Positions 26,003 through 35,282 of a stretch of DNA of 64,000 nucleotides are shown here, one piece after another. Position 1 is the first letter of the stretch, and every line of letters begins with the position of its first letter. The position numbers were made by a program, and so were the translations under genes. The stretch comes from Kiritimatiellia bacterium (GTDB lineage: Bacteria > Verrucomicrobiota > Kiritimatiellia > RFP12 > DVOR01): positions 699,286 to 763,285 of the forward strand of contig JAFXKZ010000002.1 in NCBI GenBank assembly GCA_017531445.1, written 5' to 3'. The notes beneath the pieces are model-generated. The model ran no database searches and was not told the origin of the DNA. It saw nothing but the letters and a program-made list of their open reading frames with translations.

Positions 26003-26046
26003 GCGCGCACGCTTTCTGGAAAACGGTTTCCGCAAGACGTGCGCGC
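26003..26046 (-). terminator. Large hairpin after the C10 protease gene
   Basis: The 9-bp outer arms GCGCGCACG/CGTGCGCGC enclose a second small inverted repeat, GGAAA/TTTCC. It begins 15 bases after the protease stop. There is no long T run, so it may act as a transcript stabiliser. Confidence 0.4.
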
Positions 26047-26060
26047 ACTTCCCAGAATGT

Positions 26061-28718
26061 TTACTTAAGAATGGCGCGAAGGCGGAAGAAGCGGTGTGCT
26101 TTCAGGTCTGCCGCGTCCCAAGCAGCTTCATCAAGTGTTGCTTTCCCTTCCAGTAAAAACGCGGCGTTTTCTGCGGTCTGCGGTGTGAAGTGAACGCGCA
26201 CAAGCCCGCCCAGATTATCAAACTCCAAGCCGGTAATGCGGAGTTTATCTGCTCCGTTCAGCGGATCTGTGCCGCAGAGAAACTCCTGCCACCCCGCGAA
26301 GCCGTCTTTATCAGCATCTTCTGCAGCGAGGGCAGAGAATGCAGCCGCCTCGGTGCCCAACCCCGTCTCACGGAACCACGCATGGGGGATGGCAAACGTT
26401 TCGCCGCTTTCCAATGTCCAAATCAATTCGGGCACCTCATAGGGCGTGGAGGGCGTTGTCTGTCTGAGGACAAGCACCAGATCTTTACAGACTTCATTGC
26501 CGTATTGATCTTTGGCAACGAGCGTGAGAATCAGGCGCGATCCATCCATATTCACAATTGTTTGCGCACTCGTTAAAACCACATCAAAGGTTGTTGAATC
26601 ATAACGGTAGACCGTAATCGCTGAATCAGGAACGAGCGTAGGGGTGCTGATTTGTGCGGAAAGCGAGACCACAGCGTCATTGCACGTTACGCGCAGTCCG
26701 GCTGTGCCGGAGAGCGCACAAGGCAAGAGCGTCTCTTCTATCAGTGCGTCTGCTCCGAGCGATCGGATGGAGGTAATCGCAGGCGGGGGGATAGATTGTT
26801 GAAGAAAGGTTGTGGCGGCAGACCAGGGGCGGCAGGTTTTACCTGCTACCATTTTCGGAACGATGGAGAGATTGTATTGGCATCCATCTTCCAATCCGTC
26901 AATCGCCTGCTCCCGTACGTCTGCTGCGACCTCCCAGCTTTTTACGACTGTGGCGGTGGAATTATACGTATGGCTAACCTCCAGTTTGCCAATACGATAA
27001 TAGGGTGACCAATTGTAGATTGAATTTGTCGTGCGGCAATAGCGCAAGCGCAATTGCGAAGGTATCCCTGCATAGTCTGCTAAAGAACGCGTTGTTTTCT
27101 CCCAATCGGAAGCGTCCGTATCGGCACTGGGCGGGAGGAGCACCAGCGTTTCCCAATCGCTTGTTGCGGCATTGCGGATTTGCACTTCCATGGTAAACCC
27201 ATCGGTGTATTCCGATTTGCTGATGCAGGAGAAGACGGAGGCTTCCGAAGGAATAAAGGTTTCTGTAAAGGTACAGAAGTTCTCTGTATACCGTTCACAC
27301 TTGAAAGCGGCGAGGACCTCCACCGTTTCTGCTTCATACGTAGCCTCCGCCCCGGAAAAGATTGCAGGGTCACCTGTATAGGCAGCAGTATCGGCAGGAT
27401 TGAAGCTCCAGGAGGTCACTGCGGTGTTATCCACCGGAGAGACATTGATGGTAAAACCTGTAAAGGCAGCAGCATGATGCGCAGGCACAGCCCATGTGAG
27501 GCGGTAACCGGGAGAGATACACTGCGGAAGGGGTTTCGCTTGTATTTGCAGTTTGGGCGCATGATTGAGCAACATCCAATCAATATTGTTGGCAGTTCCC
27601 GATTCACCAAACGCATAAAAGGTATTGTTTGAGCCGCTGTAGCCATAGTTCAGATGGAGATAATGATTGCCATTGCTATCCACCGAATAACCATCCGCAA
27701 CCACGGCATGCATGGGAATGGAGGTGGGAATCGGCAGCCCGCTGTCCAACGTAGCCTTGATCTTCGCCACGTCTTCTTCGGAGAAAGGCGCGTAGGATTC
27801 TTTCACAATAATATCCGCTTCATCGTATTCATACCAATGATTATTGCAAACCATCGGCGTCACTGCTCCTGACATTGTGGGCGCGAAGTTCATATGCGCA
27901 AGCATTGCAGAGAGCAAGCCCAGGCGGGCGACCGGAAGGCGGCTACGTTCGCTTGTGCTCAAGCCCGAATAGGTATCGGTCATCTCCGACCATTGCAAAT
28001 CGGTCCCACCGCGCAGACGATACTTATACGAACTTTGCAGTGCACACTCAAACGCTGGCAGGGACGCAGTAACCGTGGTATCCAACCATTTCGGCCAGGC
28101 ATGATAGCGCATAATCTGCATATACATGGTGGCCACACACCCCACCGGTGCCCGGTCATTTGCCGAAGGGACGCCCGCTTCGGCAGAGACTTGCGGACAA
28201 AAATCATTAAACGGGGTCTTTTGCCCCCACAAGGAGGTCATGAGCGGCCCCACCTTTTTCTCTTCCGAGGTGGAGTAAAGGGTGAGCGCGGGCCGATGGA
28301 GTAAAGCTTCCCACTGCGCTTCTGCGGCGGAAGGCGTTTGCGCGAAAAGTGCGATTTCCCCCTGCCCGGAATCTGCTTCTGCCGCACGCACCTGCGCTTG
28401 TGCGCTGTGCAGCATCGCGGTGGCGGGGTGATCTGCCGGGAATACGCTGAAAGGGTCGGTACTGTAAGCCAGCACGGGGAGCTGCCGGGTAGAACCGGAA
28501 AAAAGGAAATGTCCCCCGGGTGAAAGGTGCACCACCCAAACGCTCTCCAAGGCTTCCACCGAGCGCACCTGCGCATCCGGAAACGTTTTTTTGAAAAGCG
28601 GCTCTGCCAGTGCAGCCGTTGCCGCACGGACAACCTCGTCTTCCGTGACTGTGCGCGTAAACGCTTCCGAAGCAATACAGCACCCCAAAAGGATTATCCC
28701 AAGCGTTACACCTCTCAT
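26061..28718 (-). CDS. Secreted C10-family cysteine protease (streptopain-like)
   Basis: This 885-residue protein has a signal peptide (1-19, [11 protein letters not shown]), then a propeptide-like N-terminal region (about 20-150). The C10 catalytic domain has Cys194 in [17 protein letters not shown] and His337 in [16 protein letters not shown], followed by the family-typical [13 protein letters not shown]. Two or more beta-sandwich-like domains follow. Near the C-terminus [19 protein letters not shown] is a calcium-loop repeat common in secreted proteins of this bacterial group. It should degrade host or dietary proteins outside the cell. GAGGAGG, just upstream of the ATG at 28718, is a strong ribosome site. 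A TATGAT box at about 28757-28762 is a possible promoter. Confidence 0.85.
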   Translation of the reverse strand: MRGVTLGIILLGCCIASEAFTRTVTEDEVVRAATAALAEPLFKKTFPDAQVRSVEALESVWVVHLSPGGHFLFSGSTRQLPVLAYSTDPFSVFPADHPATAMLHSAQAQVRAAEADSGQGEIALFAQTPSAAEAQWEALLHRPALTLYSTSEEKKVGPLMTSLWGQKTPFNDFCPQVSAEAGVPSANDRAPVGCVATMYMQIMRYHAWPKWLDTTVTASLPAFECALQSSYKYRLRGGTDLQWSEMTDTYSGLSTSERSRLPVARLGLLSAMLAHMNFAPTMSGAVTPMVCNNHWYEYDEADIIVKESYAPFSEEDVAKIKATLDSGLPIPTSIPMHAVVADGYSVDSNGNHYLHLNYGYSGSNNTFYAFGESGTANNIDWMLLNHAPKLQIQAKPLPQCISPGYRLTWAVPAHHAAAFTGFTINVSPVDNTAVTSWSFNPADTAAYTGDPAIFSGAEATYEAETVEVLAAFKCERYTENFCTFTETFIPSEASVFSCISKSEYTDGFTMEVQIRNAATSDWETLVLLPPSADTDASDWEKTTRSLADYAGIPSQLRLRYCRTTNSIYNWSPYYRIGKLEVSHTYNSTATVVKSWEVAADVREQAIDGLEDGCQYNLSIVPKMVAGKTCRPWSAATTFLQQSIPPPAITSIRSLGADALIEETLLPCALSGTAGLRVTCNDAVVSLSAQISTPTLVPDSAITVYRYDSTTFDVVLTSAQTIVNMDGSRLILTLVAKDQYGNEVCKDLVLVLRQTTPSTPYEVPELIWTLESGETFAIPHAWFRETGLGTEAAAFSALAAEDADKDGFAGWQEFLCGTDPLNGADKLRITGLEFDNLGGLVRVHFTPQTAENAAFLLEGKATLDEAAWDAADLKAHRFFRLRAILK

Positions 28719-28939
28719 TCGCGCCTCCTCAAATACGGCATGAGTCTCTGCAACCTATCATAAACGATTCGTTGTATTTCCGAAATTGGAATCATTCCTT
28801 TTTCCTCCCGGTGCGTTCACTGCAACACAGCATTTCAGAGTTATTAAGCCCGATATTTCACCTGTCAGAATCCTTTTGCCGGGCGCATCAGTTCTCCCCC
28901 GCCCCGGTCTCCTTCCCCCACGCCCTCAGAAGTGCTCGG

Positions 28940-29024
28940 AAACATCGCCGAAACCGGAACGCAATCCCGCCCATGTTCAGCGTCAATATGGGCGGCATTC
29001 CCCTGCGAACATGGGCGGGATTGC
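28940..29024. repeat. Phased 22-bp repeat element D with perfect 18-bp arms
   Basis: Cores start at 28946 (CATCGCCGAAAC), 28968 (inverted, CCGCCCATGTTC), 28990 (forward, AATATGGGCGG) and 29013 (forward, AACATGGGCGG), with spacings 22, 22 and 23 bp. The arms at 28961-28978 and 29007-29024 (GCAATCCCGCCCATGTTC and its complement) are perfect 18-bp inverted repeats. Confidence 0.85.
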
Positions 29025-29147
29025 AGAAGCCCTTTGAGCAAGGCTCCTTTTCTTCAGCGCGAACGCATGGGAAAATGCGAAGAAACCTGCCGCGCTTCTG
29101 CCGTATTCGCCATTTGCACGGTGCGCCGGGGAAAGGTTTGATACAAT

Positions 29148-29157
29148 ATCATTGTAA
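29148..29157 (+). promoter_or_regulatory. Extended -10 promoter of rfbB with a dyad
   Basis: TTTGATACAAT gives -10 box TACAAT at 29152-29157 with TGA before it. TACAAT-ATC-ATTGTA is an inverted repeat over the start region and could be an operator. The leader is about 37 bases with CGGAGGG 9 bases before the ATG. Confidence 0.45.
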
Positions 29158-29200
29158 AGGCGATTTACGTGAAACAACACATTCACGGAGGGGAAAAAGG

Positions 29201-30253
29201 ATGAAAAAACGCGTGATTGTTACCGGCGGTGCCGGCTTTATCGGTTCAGCAGTGGTGCGGATGCTCGTGCGCGAGGGCGTTGAGGTGCTCAACGTAGATA
29301 AACTCACCTACGCCGGCAACCTTGCCTCCCTCAACGCCGTTTCCGATGCGCCCAATTATCATTTTCTGAAGGCGGATATTTGCGACCGTGCCGCGATGGA
29401 AACCGCGTTCCGCTCTTTCCGCCCCGATGGCGTGCTGCACCTGGCGGCAGAAAGCCACGTTGATCGCTCCATTGACGGTCCGGGCATCTTTCTGCAAACC
29501 AATATCATCGGCACCTACACCCTGCTGGATGTGGCCAACGCCTACCGGAAGTCGCTCCCCGACGATGCGCAAACAGCCTTCCGGTTCCTTCTGGTTTCCA
29601 CCGATGAAGTGTATGGTTCGCTCGGAGCCGAGGGCTATTTTACCGAAACCTCGCGCTATGATCCGCGTTCCCCCTACTCCGCCTCCAAAGCCGCCGCCGA
29701 CCATCTCGCTGCTGCATGGTTCCACACCTACGGTTTACCCACGCTGAAAACCAATTGCTCCAACAACTACGGTCCCTATCATTTCCCCGAAAAACTCATT
29801 CCGCTGGTGACGTTGAATGCACTGGCAGACCGACCGCTTCCGATTTACGGGAAGGGCGACAATGTGCGCGATTGGCTCTTTGTGGAAGATCACGCCCGGG
29901 CATTATGGCTGGTGCTCAACAAGGGACGCTGCGGCGAAACCTACAACATCGGCGGACATAATGAACGCACCAATTTGCAAGTTGTGCAAGCCATCTGCGC
30001 AATTCTCGACCGGTTGCGTCCGCGAACCGATGGAAAATCCTACGCCGGGCAAATCACCTTTGTGCAGGATCGCCCCGGACATGATGCGCGCTATGCCATT
30101 GACCCCTCAAAAATCACCGCCGAGCTTGGTTGGCAACCGCAAGAGACCTTTGAAACCGGTCTGGAGCGCACGATTCAGTGGTATCTGGAAAATGAAGCAT
30201 GGTGGCGGCCGCTGCGCCACATCGCCGGGCAGCGTATCGGCACCGGAAACTGA
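29201..30253 (+). CDS. rfbB: dTDP-glucose 4,6-dehydratase
   Basis: This 350-residue short-chain dehydrogenase-like enzyme makes dTDP-4-keto-6-deoxyglucose for rhamnose and related surface sugars. The NAD-binding motif is [39 protein letters not shown] and [11 protein letters not shown] carry the catalytic Thr-Asp-Glu and Tyr-x-x-x-Lys. [18 protein letters not shown] is typical of the family. The start at 29201 is supported by CGGAGGG at 29186-29192. The other rhamnose genes (rfbA, C, D) are not beside it, so it stands alone between the protease and the glycosidase. Confidence 0.95.
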   Translation: MKKRVIVTGGAGFIGSAVVRMLVREGVEVLNVDKLTYAGNLASLNAVSDAPNYHFLKADICDRAAMETAFRSFRPDGVLHLAAESHVDRSIDGPGIFLQTNIIGTYTLLDVANAYRKSLPDDAQTAFRFLLVSTDEVYGSLGAEGYFTETSRYDPRSPYSASKAAADHLAAAWFHTYGLPTLKTNCSNNYGPYHFPEKLIPLVTLNALADRPLPIYGKGDNVRDWLFVEDHARALWLVLNKGRCGETYNIGGHNERTNLQVVQAICAILDRLRPRTDGKSYAGQITFVQDRPGHDARYAIDPSKITAELGWQPQETFETGLERTIQWYLENEAWWRPLRHIAGQRIGTGN

Positions 30254-30306
30254 CAAGCCCCCTGCCTATCACCGGCTCCATCCCGGAAGCTTCACGGCGT
30301 AACACG

Positions 30307-30333
30307 TTGAAACTTCTGATATTATGCTATAAT
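30307..30333 (+). promoter_or_regulatory. Promoter of the GH31 gene with an overlapping dyad
   Basis: TTGAAA (30307-30312) and TATAAT (30328-30333) are 15 bp apart, and TGC precedes the -10 box. GATATTA-TGCTA-TAATATC around the -10 is an inverted repeat that could be a repressor site. AGAGGAAACGAT before the ATG supplies a ribosome site. Confidence 0.55.
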
Positions 30334-30369
30334 ATCAACCTCTTGCTCTAACCAACGAGAGGAAACGAT

Positions 30370-33300
30370 ATGCGACAAATCTTATTGGCAATCATGTGCA
30401 TTGCCGCGACAAGTGCCTTTGCACTGACCCCCGGAAAAGCAATTAAAATGGTGCCGCAAAGCGGCACTTCCAAGAGCTTTGATGTCATTACAGAGCACGG
30501 CATCACCATGCGCTTGCAGTTCTACACCCCAAATGTTTTCCGCGTACTCGCCGCACCGCAGACGTTGATCCCCTACCGCGATCGGCAGGGAAATCCGCTC
30601 AAAGACGAAGCCGGTAACCTCAAGACCTACGTCTCGGCGAACTATGCCGATCCCTTGAATGACCCCGACAAGACGCAAATCCTTACCTCCGGAGCCGCCG
30701 AAGACAAGAGCCGGGTCACCTTCCGAGACAACCGCGACGCTGGCACCTACACCTTTTCAACCCCGGCAATAACCGTTACCCTGAACAAAGCCGATTGCCG
30801 GATTTCTGTGGCCGATGCGCTGGGGAATATCCTCCTTGAAGAAGCCAAGCCGCTGGACTTAACCGAAACCGCTACCACGCAGACGCTTAAGACCCATCCT
30901 GATGAGTTCTTCTACGGCGGCGGCCAACAGAACGGCACGTTCAGTCACAAAGGACGCACAATTGACATCGTCGCCGACAGCAACTGGGACGAAGGCGGTC
31001 ACCCCAATCCGGCACCATGGTATATGACCAACACCGGCTATGGTGTGCTGCGTCATACCTTCTCGGTGGGACGTTACAACTTTGAAGCCCCCGATGTCAT
31101 CACAACCGTGCATCGTGAAAACCGCTTTGATGCTTTCTATTTTATCGGCGGAGACTTCAAAGGAACGCTCGATCTTTACACGGCATTCACCGGTCGGCCC
31201 AATTTCATTCCGATGTGGGGGCTCGAACTCGGTGACGCGGATGCCTACATGACACGCGACCCGGAAACACGCGACCCGGCGCAAAATGAAGACGGATCCT
31301 ACAAAGAGCTCACCCATGAAGCCGCAGTAAACGTTGCCCTCAACTATCGGGAAGCCGGGATGCCCGGCGGCTGGTTGCTGGTCAATGACTGCTACGGCTG
31401 CGAGCATATGCAACTCGGTTATACCGTAGAAACGCTCAAAGCCCTCGGCTTCCGCACCGGGCTCTGGACAGAAGGCGCACTCGACCTCATCAAGTGGGAG
31501 GTCGGCAAAGCCGGTTCACGTGTCCAGAAAATCGATGTCGCATGGTGCGGCCCGGCCTATCAGCATGGTCTGGAATGCAACCGTGCAGCCGCAGAAGGCA
31601 TTGAGAAAAACTCCAATGATCGTGCCTTCGTCTGGACGTGTCAGGGATGGGCTGGCACCCAACGTTACGGTATCTGTTGGACAGGTGACCAATATGGCAG
31701 CTGGGATTTAATCCGTTATCACATCCCGACAGTCACCGGCTCTTCCATGAGTGCTCAAGCCTATGCCACCACTGATGTCGATGGCATCTTCGGCGGAAGT
31801 CCGGAGACCTATCTGCGCGACTTGCAATGGAAATGCTGGACGCCTGCCATCTATGTGATGAATGGCTGGAGCCACATCAATAAGAGTCCCTGGAGTTATG
31901 CGGAGCCTTACAAATCGCTTAACCGCAAAGCACTTCTGCAAAAGATGCGCATGACGCCTTTCTTCTACGCCTATATGCGCAATGCATGGGATTGCGGAGA
32001 GCCTATCGTGCGCCCGCTCATATGGAATTATCCGAACGACCGTAAAACCTGGACCGATGAGACCCAATATCAATTCATGGTTGGCAAAGAAGTGCTGATT
32101 GCCCCGGTTTACAATTCCATGAAGCTGAATAAGGGCTGGAAGAAAGACATCTATCTCCCGGAAGGCACGTGGATTGACTTTAATGACGGCCGCCGCATTG
32201 AGGGACCCACCACCTTGGCTGCGTATCCGATTGATCTGGCGAAACTTCCGGTGTTCATCAAGGCAGGCAGTATTCTTCCCATGTATCCTGAGATGCTAAG
32301 CATGGGCGAAAAAGCTCCCGATCCGCTCACCTTTGCGGTCTACCCCAAGGGTTATGCACACTTCAACGTCTATGAAGATGACGGCGAAACACGTGCTTAC
32401 CGGAAAGGCGAATACTCCACTCAGCTTGTTGAATGCTTCGCGCCTGAAACGGAAGGTGCGGGAAACATCCAAATCTCTATCCACCCTGCCGAGGGGGACT
32501 TTGAGGGGATGTTGGAAACGCGCGTCTATGAATTTGAAGTCCATCTGCGCACCAAACCTGTCAACGTCTTCCTCAATAAAGAGGAGGTGCTTGCCGTAGA
32601 GAATGCAACGCTCTTCAAGAATGCCCGCCAGGCATGGTATTACGATGCAGGGGATCGTTATGGCGTATTACACATCAAGCTGCACCGTCAATCCGTCCGC
32701 AAAGCGGCCGAACTCTTTATCCATATGAACCCCGCATTGGCCGCAGAGCTTCAACCGACAGCTCCCTACCCGGTGCCGGAAATCACCGACGAGTTGGATA
32801 AAGAAGACTTCGTTGTCACGGCTTCTTCATGGACAAACGACGGCCCGGCAAAGAATGCCTTTGACGGCACTGAAGAAACCATGTGGCACACCTATTGGGC
32901 CAAGGATGCCAAGCGTCCTGTCGCCTACCCGCACACGCTTGATATTGACATGAACGGACTCTATGCCGTTAACGCTGTCACTTACCTGCCCAGAGCCAAC
33001 CTCGGCAATGGCGTGGTCAAAGAATACGAGGTGTGGACCGCACGCTTCCCCGGTGTCTATACCAAGGTCGCCGACGGCGCATTTGAACCGTTCACCAAGG
33101 TTGAATCCCGGAAAATCACCTTTGAAACCACGTGGGCGCGTTATGTACGTCTTGTTTTCAAGTCTGCACAACGTGGCGAAAATTTTGCCTCTGCTGCGGA
33201 AATTGACATCCTGCAAGATCTCAATGCCGCACCCTTGCCGGACGAATTCAAACCGATCGGCACCGAGACCCTTACCGTGGAAGGTCAGCCTTTCCCGAAT

Positions 33301-33618
33301 TGCCGCAAGGATACTGTCGGCTCCGAATGGACATGGGAGCTTGACGGGACATGGGATAAAGTGCTCGGCCATACGGGCATGGAAACCGGAAATACCAATG
33401 AAGGAACGGTTACATTCCGTGTCTTTGCCGATGAGACGCTGCTCTTTGAACGGCTTGGCATGAAGCCACAGGATGTAAAACAATTGATCAATGTCGACAT
33501 CCCTGCCGGCGCAAAACAATTACGCTTCACCCTGAGCAAGCAATCCAGCGAATGCAATGCGGAAGCGACCGGCGTCTGGACAGATTTGCGCCTCTTCCGT
33601 GCCGGTTCCGGGAAATAA
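30370..33618 (+). CDS. Secreted GH31 glycosidase with discoidin-like domain
   Basis: This 1082-residue protein has a signal peptide (1-18). The GH31 beta-sandwich and catalytic barrel cover about residues 20-700. Asp389 in QKIDVAWCG is the likely nucleophile and Asp440 in CWTGDQYGSW the likely acid/base. A GH31 C-terminal sandwich follows. An F5/8-type (CBM32-like) domain spans about 810-950 (SSWTNDGPAKNAFDGTEETM), and an NPCBM-like sugar-binding domain closes the protein (about 960-1080). The IDVAWCG-plus-TGDQYGSW pattern resembles the GH31 group with alpha-N-acetylgalactosaminidases, which would fit mucin use; that is an inference from memory. It is monocistronic. Confidence 0.85.
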   Translation: MRQILLAIMCIAATSAFALTPGKAIKMVPQSGTSKSFDVITEHGITMRLQFYTPNVFRVLAAPQTLIPYRDRQGNPLKDEAGNLKTYVSANYADPLNDPDKTQILTSGAAEDKSRVTFRDNRDAGTYTFSTPAITVTLNKADCRISVADALGNILLEEAKPLDLTETATTQTLKTHPDEFFYGGGQQNGTFSHKGRTIDIVADSNWDEGGHPNPAPWYMTNTGYGVLRHTFSVGRYNFEAPDVITTVHRENRFDAFYFIGGDFKGTLDLYTAFTGRPNFIPMWGLELGDADAYMTRDPETRDPAQNEDGSYKELTHEAAVNVALNYREAGMPGGWLLVNDCYGCEHMQLGYTVETLKALGFRTGLWTEGALDLIKWEVGKAGSRVQKIDVAWCGPAYQHGLECNRAAAEGIEKNSNDRAFVWTCQGWAGTQRYGICWTGDQYGSWDLIRYHIPTVTGSSMSAQAYATTDVDGIFGGSPETYLRDLQWKCWTPAIYVMNGWSHINKSPWSYAEPYKSLNRKALLQKMRMTPFFYAYMRNAWDCGEPIVRPLIWNYPNDRKTWTDETQYQFMVGKEVLIAPVYNSMKLNKGWKKDIYLPEGTWIDFNDGRRIEGPTTLAAYPIDLAKLPVFIKAGSILPMYPEMLSMGEKAPDPLTFAVYPKGYAHFNVYEDDGETRAYRKGEYSTQLVECFAPETEGAGNIQISIHPAEGDFEGMLETRVYEFEVHLRTKPVNVFLNKEEVLAVENATLFKNARQAWYYDAGDRYGVLHIKLHRQSVRKAAELFIHMNPALAAELQPTAPYPVPEITDELDKEDFVVTASSWTNDGPAKNAFDGTEETMWHTYWAKDAKRPVAYPHTLDIDMNGLYAVNAVTYLPRANLGNGVVKEYEVWTARFPGVYTKVADGAFEPFTKVESRKITFETTWARYVRLVFKSAQRGENFASAAEIDILQDLNAAPLPDEFKPIGTETLTVEGQPFPNCRKDTVGSEWTWELDGTWDKVLGHTGMETGNTNEGTVTFRVFADETLLFERLGMKPQDVKQLINVDIPAGAKQLRFTLSKQSSECNAEATGVWTDLRLFRAGSGK

Positions 33619-33640
33619 CCGCCATTATGCGCCCACCTTT

Positions 33641-33680
33641 ATCGCTCTGCGGCAATGCGTAGCCGCAGAGCGATAACTTT
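33641..33680 (+). terminator. Terminator after the GH31 gene
   Basis: A perfect 13-bp stem ATCGCTCTGCGGC (33641-33653) pairs with its complement at 33662-33674, with an 8-base loop. AACTTTTAT follows. Confidence 0.65.
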
Positions 33681-33747
33681 TATGCGGCACTTTTATGAAA
33701 TCTCCATCGGTGCCCAATCAAAAGAACACCCGAAACGCTGCACATCA

Positions 33748-33933
33748 TCAACAGACTTCTTCCAGATGTTCAAGGTAGAGCCGCTGCAATTCCTTCTCTC
33801 GCAAACGCTTTATTCCGCCACTTATCCGACGCGTTTCCCACTTATCCTGCGCGGCGCGCGTCCAACGGACATTCCAGTTCCCACGAAAACGATTCGCCTG
33901 TTTCCGGGACATTTCGCCTGAAGGCTCTTTCAT
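33748..33933 (-). CDS. Small basic protein, 61 residues
   Basis: The start at 33933 is preceded by AAAGGAG 6-7 bases upstream, a strong ribosome site in an otherwise empty gap, so this is probably a real gene. The protein (MKEPSGEMSRKQANRFRGNW...) is rich in Arg and Lys, with KQANRFRGNWNVRWTRAAQDK and a helical C-terminal half, RLREKELQRLYLEHLEEVC. It could bind nucleic acid or a ribosome, but I recognise no family. An upstream in-frame ATG would lengthen it to 94 residues but has no ribosome site. It is divergent from epmA. Confidence 0.5.
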   Translation of the reverse strand: MKEPSGEMSRKQANRFRGNWNVRWTRAAQDKWETRRISGGIKRLREKELQRLYLEHLEEVC

Positions 33934-34141
33934 CTCGCACTCCTTTACGTTCGCATTTCCATTCCAGTTTTGCTCGTCGGCACCGCACCTTTGCAGTCCG
34001 CCTACATCTTTCCAAACGCAACACTTCGGCAAAAGTTACCTCCGTCTCCCTGCCCTATCCGCTTGCTCTCCTCTCTTCACAGACGATTGTCACATTCCCC
34101 TCCGGCAATCATTTTCCGCGCCCCCGCCCGCGCATTAAATC

Positions 34142-34228
34142 CGTTTGGGCGATATCGGCTGACAACTTCGCCCAAATCGGCAGCAAACATGGGCGATGTT
34201 TGAGGGGCAATATCGCCCATGTTCAAAA
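34142..34228. repeat. Phased 22-bp repeat element E
   Basis: Cores start at 34147 (forward, TTTGGGCGATATC), 34169 (inverted, ACTTCGCCCAAAT), 34191 (forward, AACATGGGCGATG) and 34214 (inverted, ATATCGCCCATGTTC). Spacings are 22, 22 and 23 bp. The layout FRFR is different from the others. The last two copies form a hairpin. Confidence 0.85.
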
Positions 34229-34379
34229 AAGAACTCCTTATACGCTGCCCGCCCCAAGCACAACCATGACACGCGCCTGTCATAAAACCGACCGCGTTTA
34301 CCGGTAGTGGCACCTCCTGAAACGCCTATGAATACAAAAAAGAATTATTACAATCCGAATCGCTCAAAGGCTTGTTTTT

Positions 34380-34388
34380 TGCTATAAT
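34380..34388 (+). promoter_or_regulatory. Extended -10 promoter of epmA
   Basis: TGCTATAAT (34380-34388), after a run of six T, is a perfect extended -10 box. Ten bases separate it from the ATG. No ribosome site fits, so the mRNA probably has a leader of 0-4 bases. Confidence 0.6.
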
Positions 34389-34398
34389 CCGCTCCACT

Positions 34399-35268
34399 AT
34401 GATTGATTCCGGAGCGATTGATTTTGAAACGTTGCGCCAACGTGCAGAGGTGCTGCGCACCGTGCGGACATTTTTTGACACGCGGGGGTTTTGCGAAGTA
34501 GAGACGCCGGTGCGGATTCCCGCCCCGGCCAATGAAGCCTTTTTGGAACCCCCTCCATCCGGTGCGGCACGCTGGTTGCGCACCTCTCCCGAATTGCACA
34601 TGAAACGCCTGCTGGCTGCTGGTGCCGGGAAAATCTATCAGATCGGTCCCTGCTTCCGGGAATACGAATGCGGCAAACGGCACAATCCGGAATTCTCCAT
34701 GCTGGAATGGTATCGTCCGAACGCACCCTTTCAAACCCTCTTCACCGATGTCGCCGAGCTTGTCTCTGCTGTGATGAAACGCCCCCTTCAACCGCAAGTA
34801 TTCACCGTGTCCGAGCGTTATCGCACCCTTGCCGGATGGGATCCGCTCACCAGCTGGGATGAAGATCGCTTCGACGAGGATATGGCCTTGAAAATAGAGC
34901 CCTCCCTTCCGCAAGAAGGGCTCGTCTATCTGGTGGATTATCCGGCACAGGCAGCGGCACTGGCACGGTTGAACCCGGCAGACACACGCGTAGCCGAACG
35001 CTTTGAAGCCTATCTCAACGGCGTTGAAATTGCCAACGGCTATGGCGAACTCATTGATGCCAAGGAGCAGCGTCAACGCTTTGAAGCCACCATCGCCATG
35101 CGGCAGGAACGGGGATTACCCGTCTACCCGATTGACGAAGACTTTCTGGCAGCCTTGCCGCAAATGCCACCAACCGCCGGGATCGCTTTGGGCATCGACC
35201 GTCTGGTGATGCTCGTATGCGGTAAGCAACAATTGTCCGATGTGCGTCCTTTCTGCGACGTACGCTAA
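34399..35268 (+). CDS. epmA: Elongation factor P beta-lysine ligase
   Basis: This 289-residue protein is a class II lysyl-tRNA-synthetase-like catalytic domain without the anticodon-binding domain. It activates beta-lysine and attaches it to EF-P to help ribosomes through polyproline stretches. Motif 2 is [22 protein letters not shown], and motif 3 [30 protein letters not shown] is typical of EpmA. The start at 34399 is fixed by the -10 box 10 bases upstream. An in-frame alternative at 34372 lies before the promoter. efp and epmB are not in the window. uvrA follows 14 bases after the stop. Confidence 0.93.
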   Translation: MIDSGAIDFETLRQRAEVLRTVRTFFDTRGFCEVETPVRIPAPANEAFLEPPPSGAARWLRTSPELHMKRLLAAGAGKIYQIGPCFREYECGKRHNPEFSMLEWYRPNAPFQTLFTDVAELVSAVMKRPLQPQVFTVSERYRTLAGWDPLTSWDEDRFDEDMALKIEPSLPQEGLVYLVDYPAQAAALARLNPADTRVAERFEAYLNGVEIANGYGELIDAKEQRQRFEATIAMRQERGLPVYPIDEDFLAALPQMPPTAGIALGIDRLVMLVCGKQQLSDVRPFCDVR

Positions 35269-35282
35269 TCTGGAGACCGCTT

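Larger units (their letters stand above)
25635..26060. other. Intergenic gap between convergent mfd and the C10 protease gene
   Basis: It contains a strong inverted repeat at 26003-26046 (protease terminator candidate) and a short orphan minus-strand coding-like tail at 25859-25966. No phased repeat element is found. The rest shows nothing that I can support. Confidence 0.4.
28719..29200. other. Divergent intergenic region, C10 protease and rfbB
   Basis: It contains outward promoters at both ends and repeat element D (28940-29024) in the middle. No gene is called; upstream in-frame extension of rfbB lacks homology. Confidence 0.5.
33619..34398. other. 780-base intergenic region
   Basis: It contains the GH31 terminator (33641-33680), a small minus-strand gene (33748-33933), repeat element E (34142-34228) and the epmA promoter. 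Between 34229 and 34370 I see nothing else. Confidence 0.5.

Noticed and set aside
25833-26048. 71-codon minus frame after the C10 gene
   Set aside because: It shows no family resemblance, reads through the hairpin and has no ribosome site. The more protein-like reading is in another frame (25859-25966).
28772-29200. N-terminal extension of rfbB
   Set aside because: The 143 extra codons overlap repeat element D and the promoter, and have no similarity to dehydratases.
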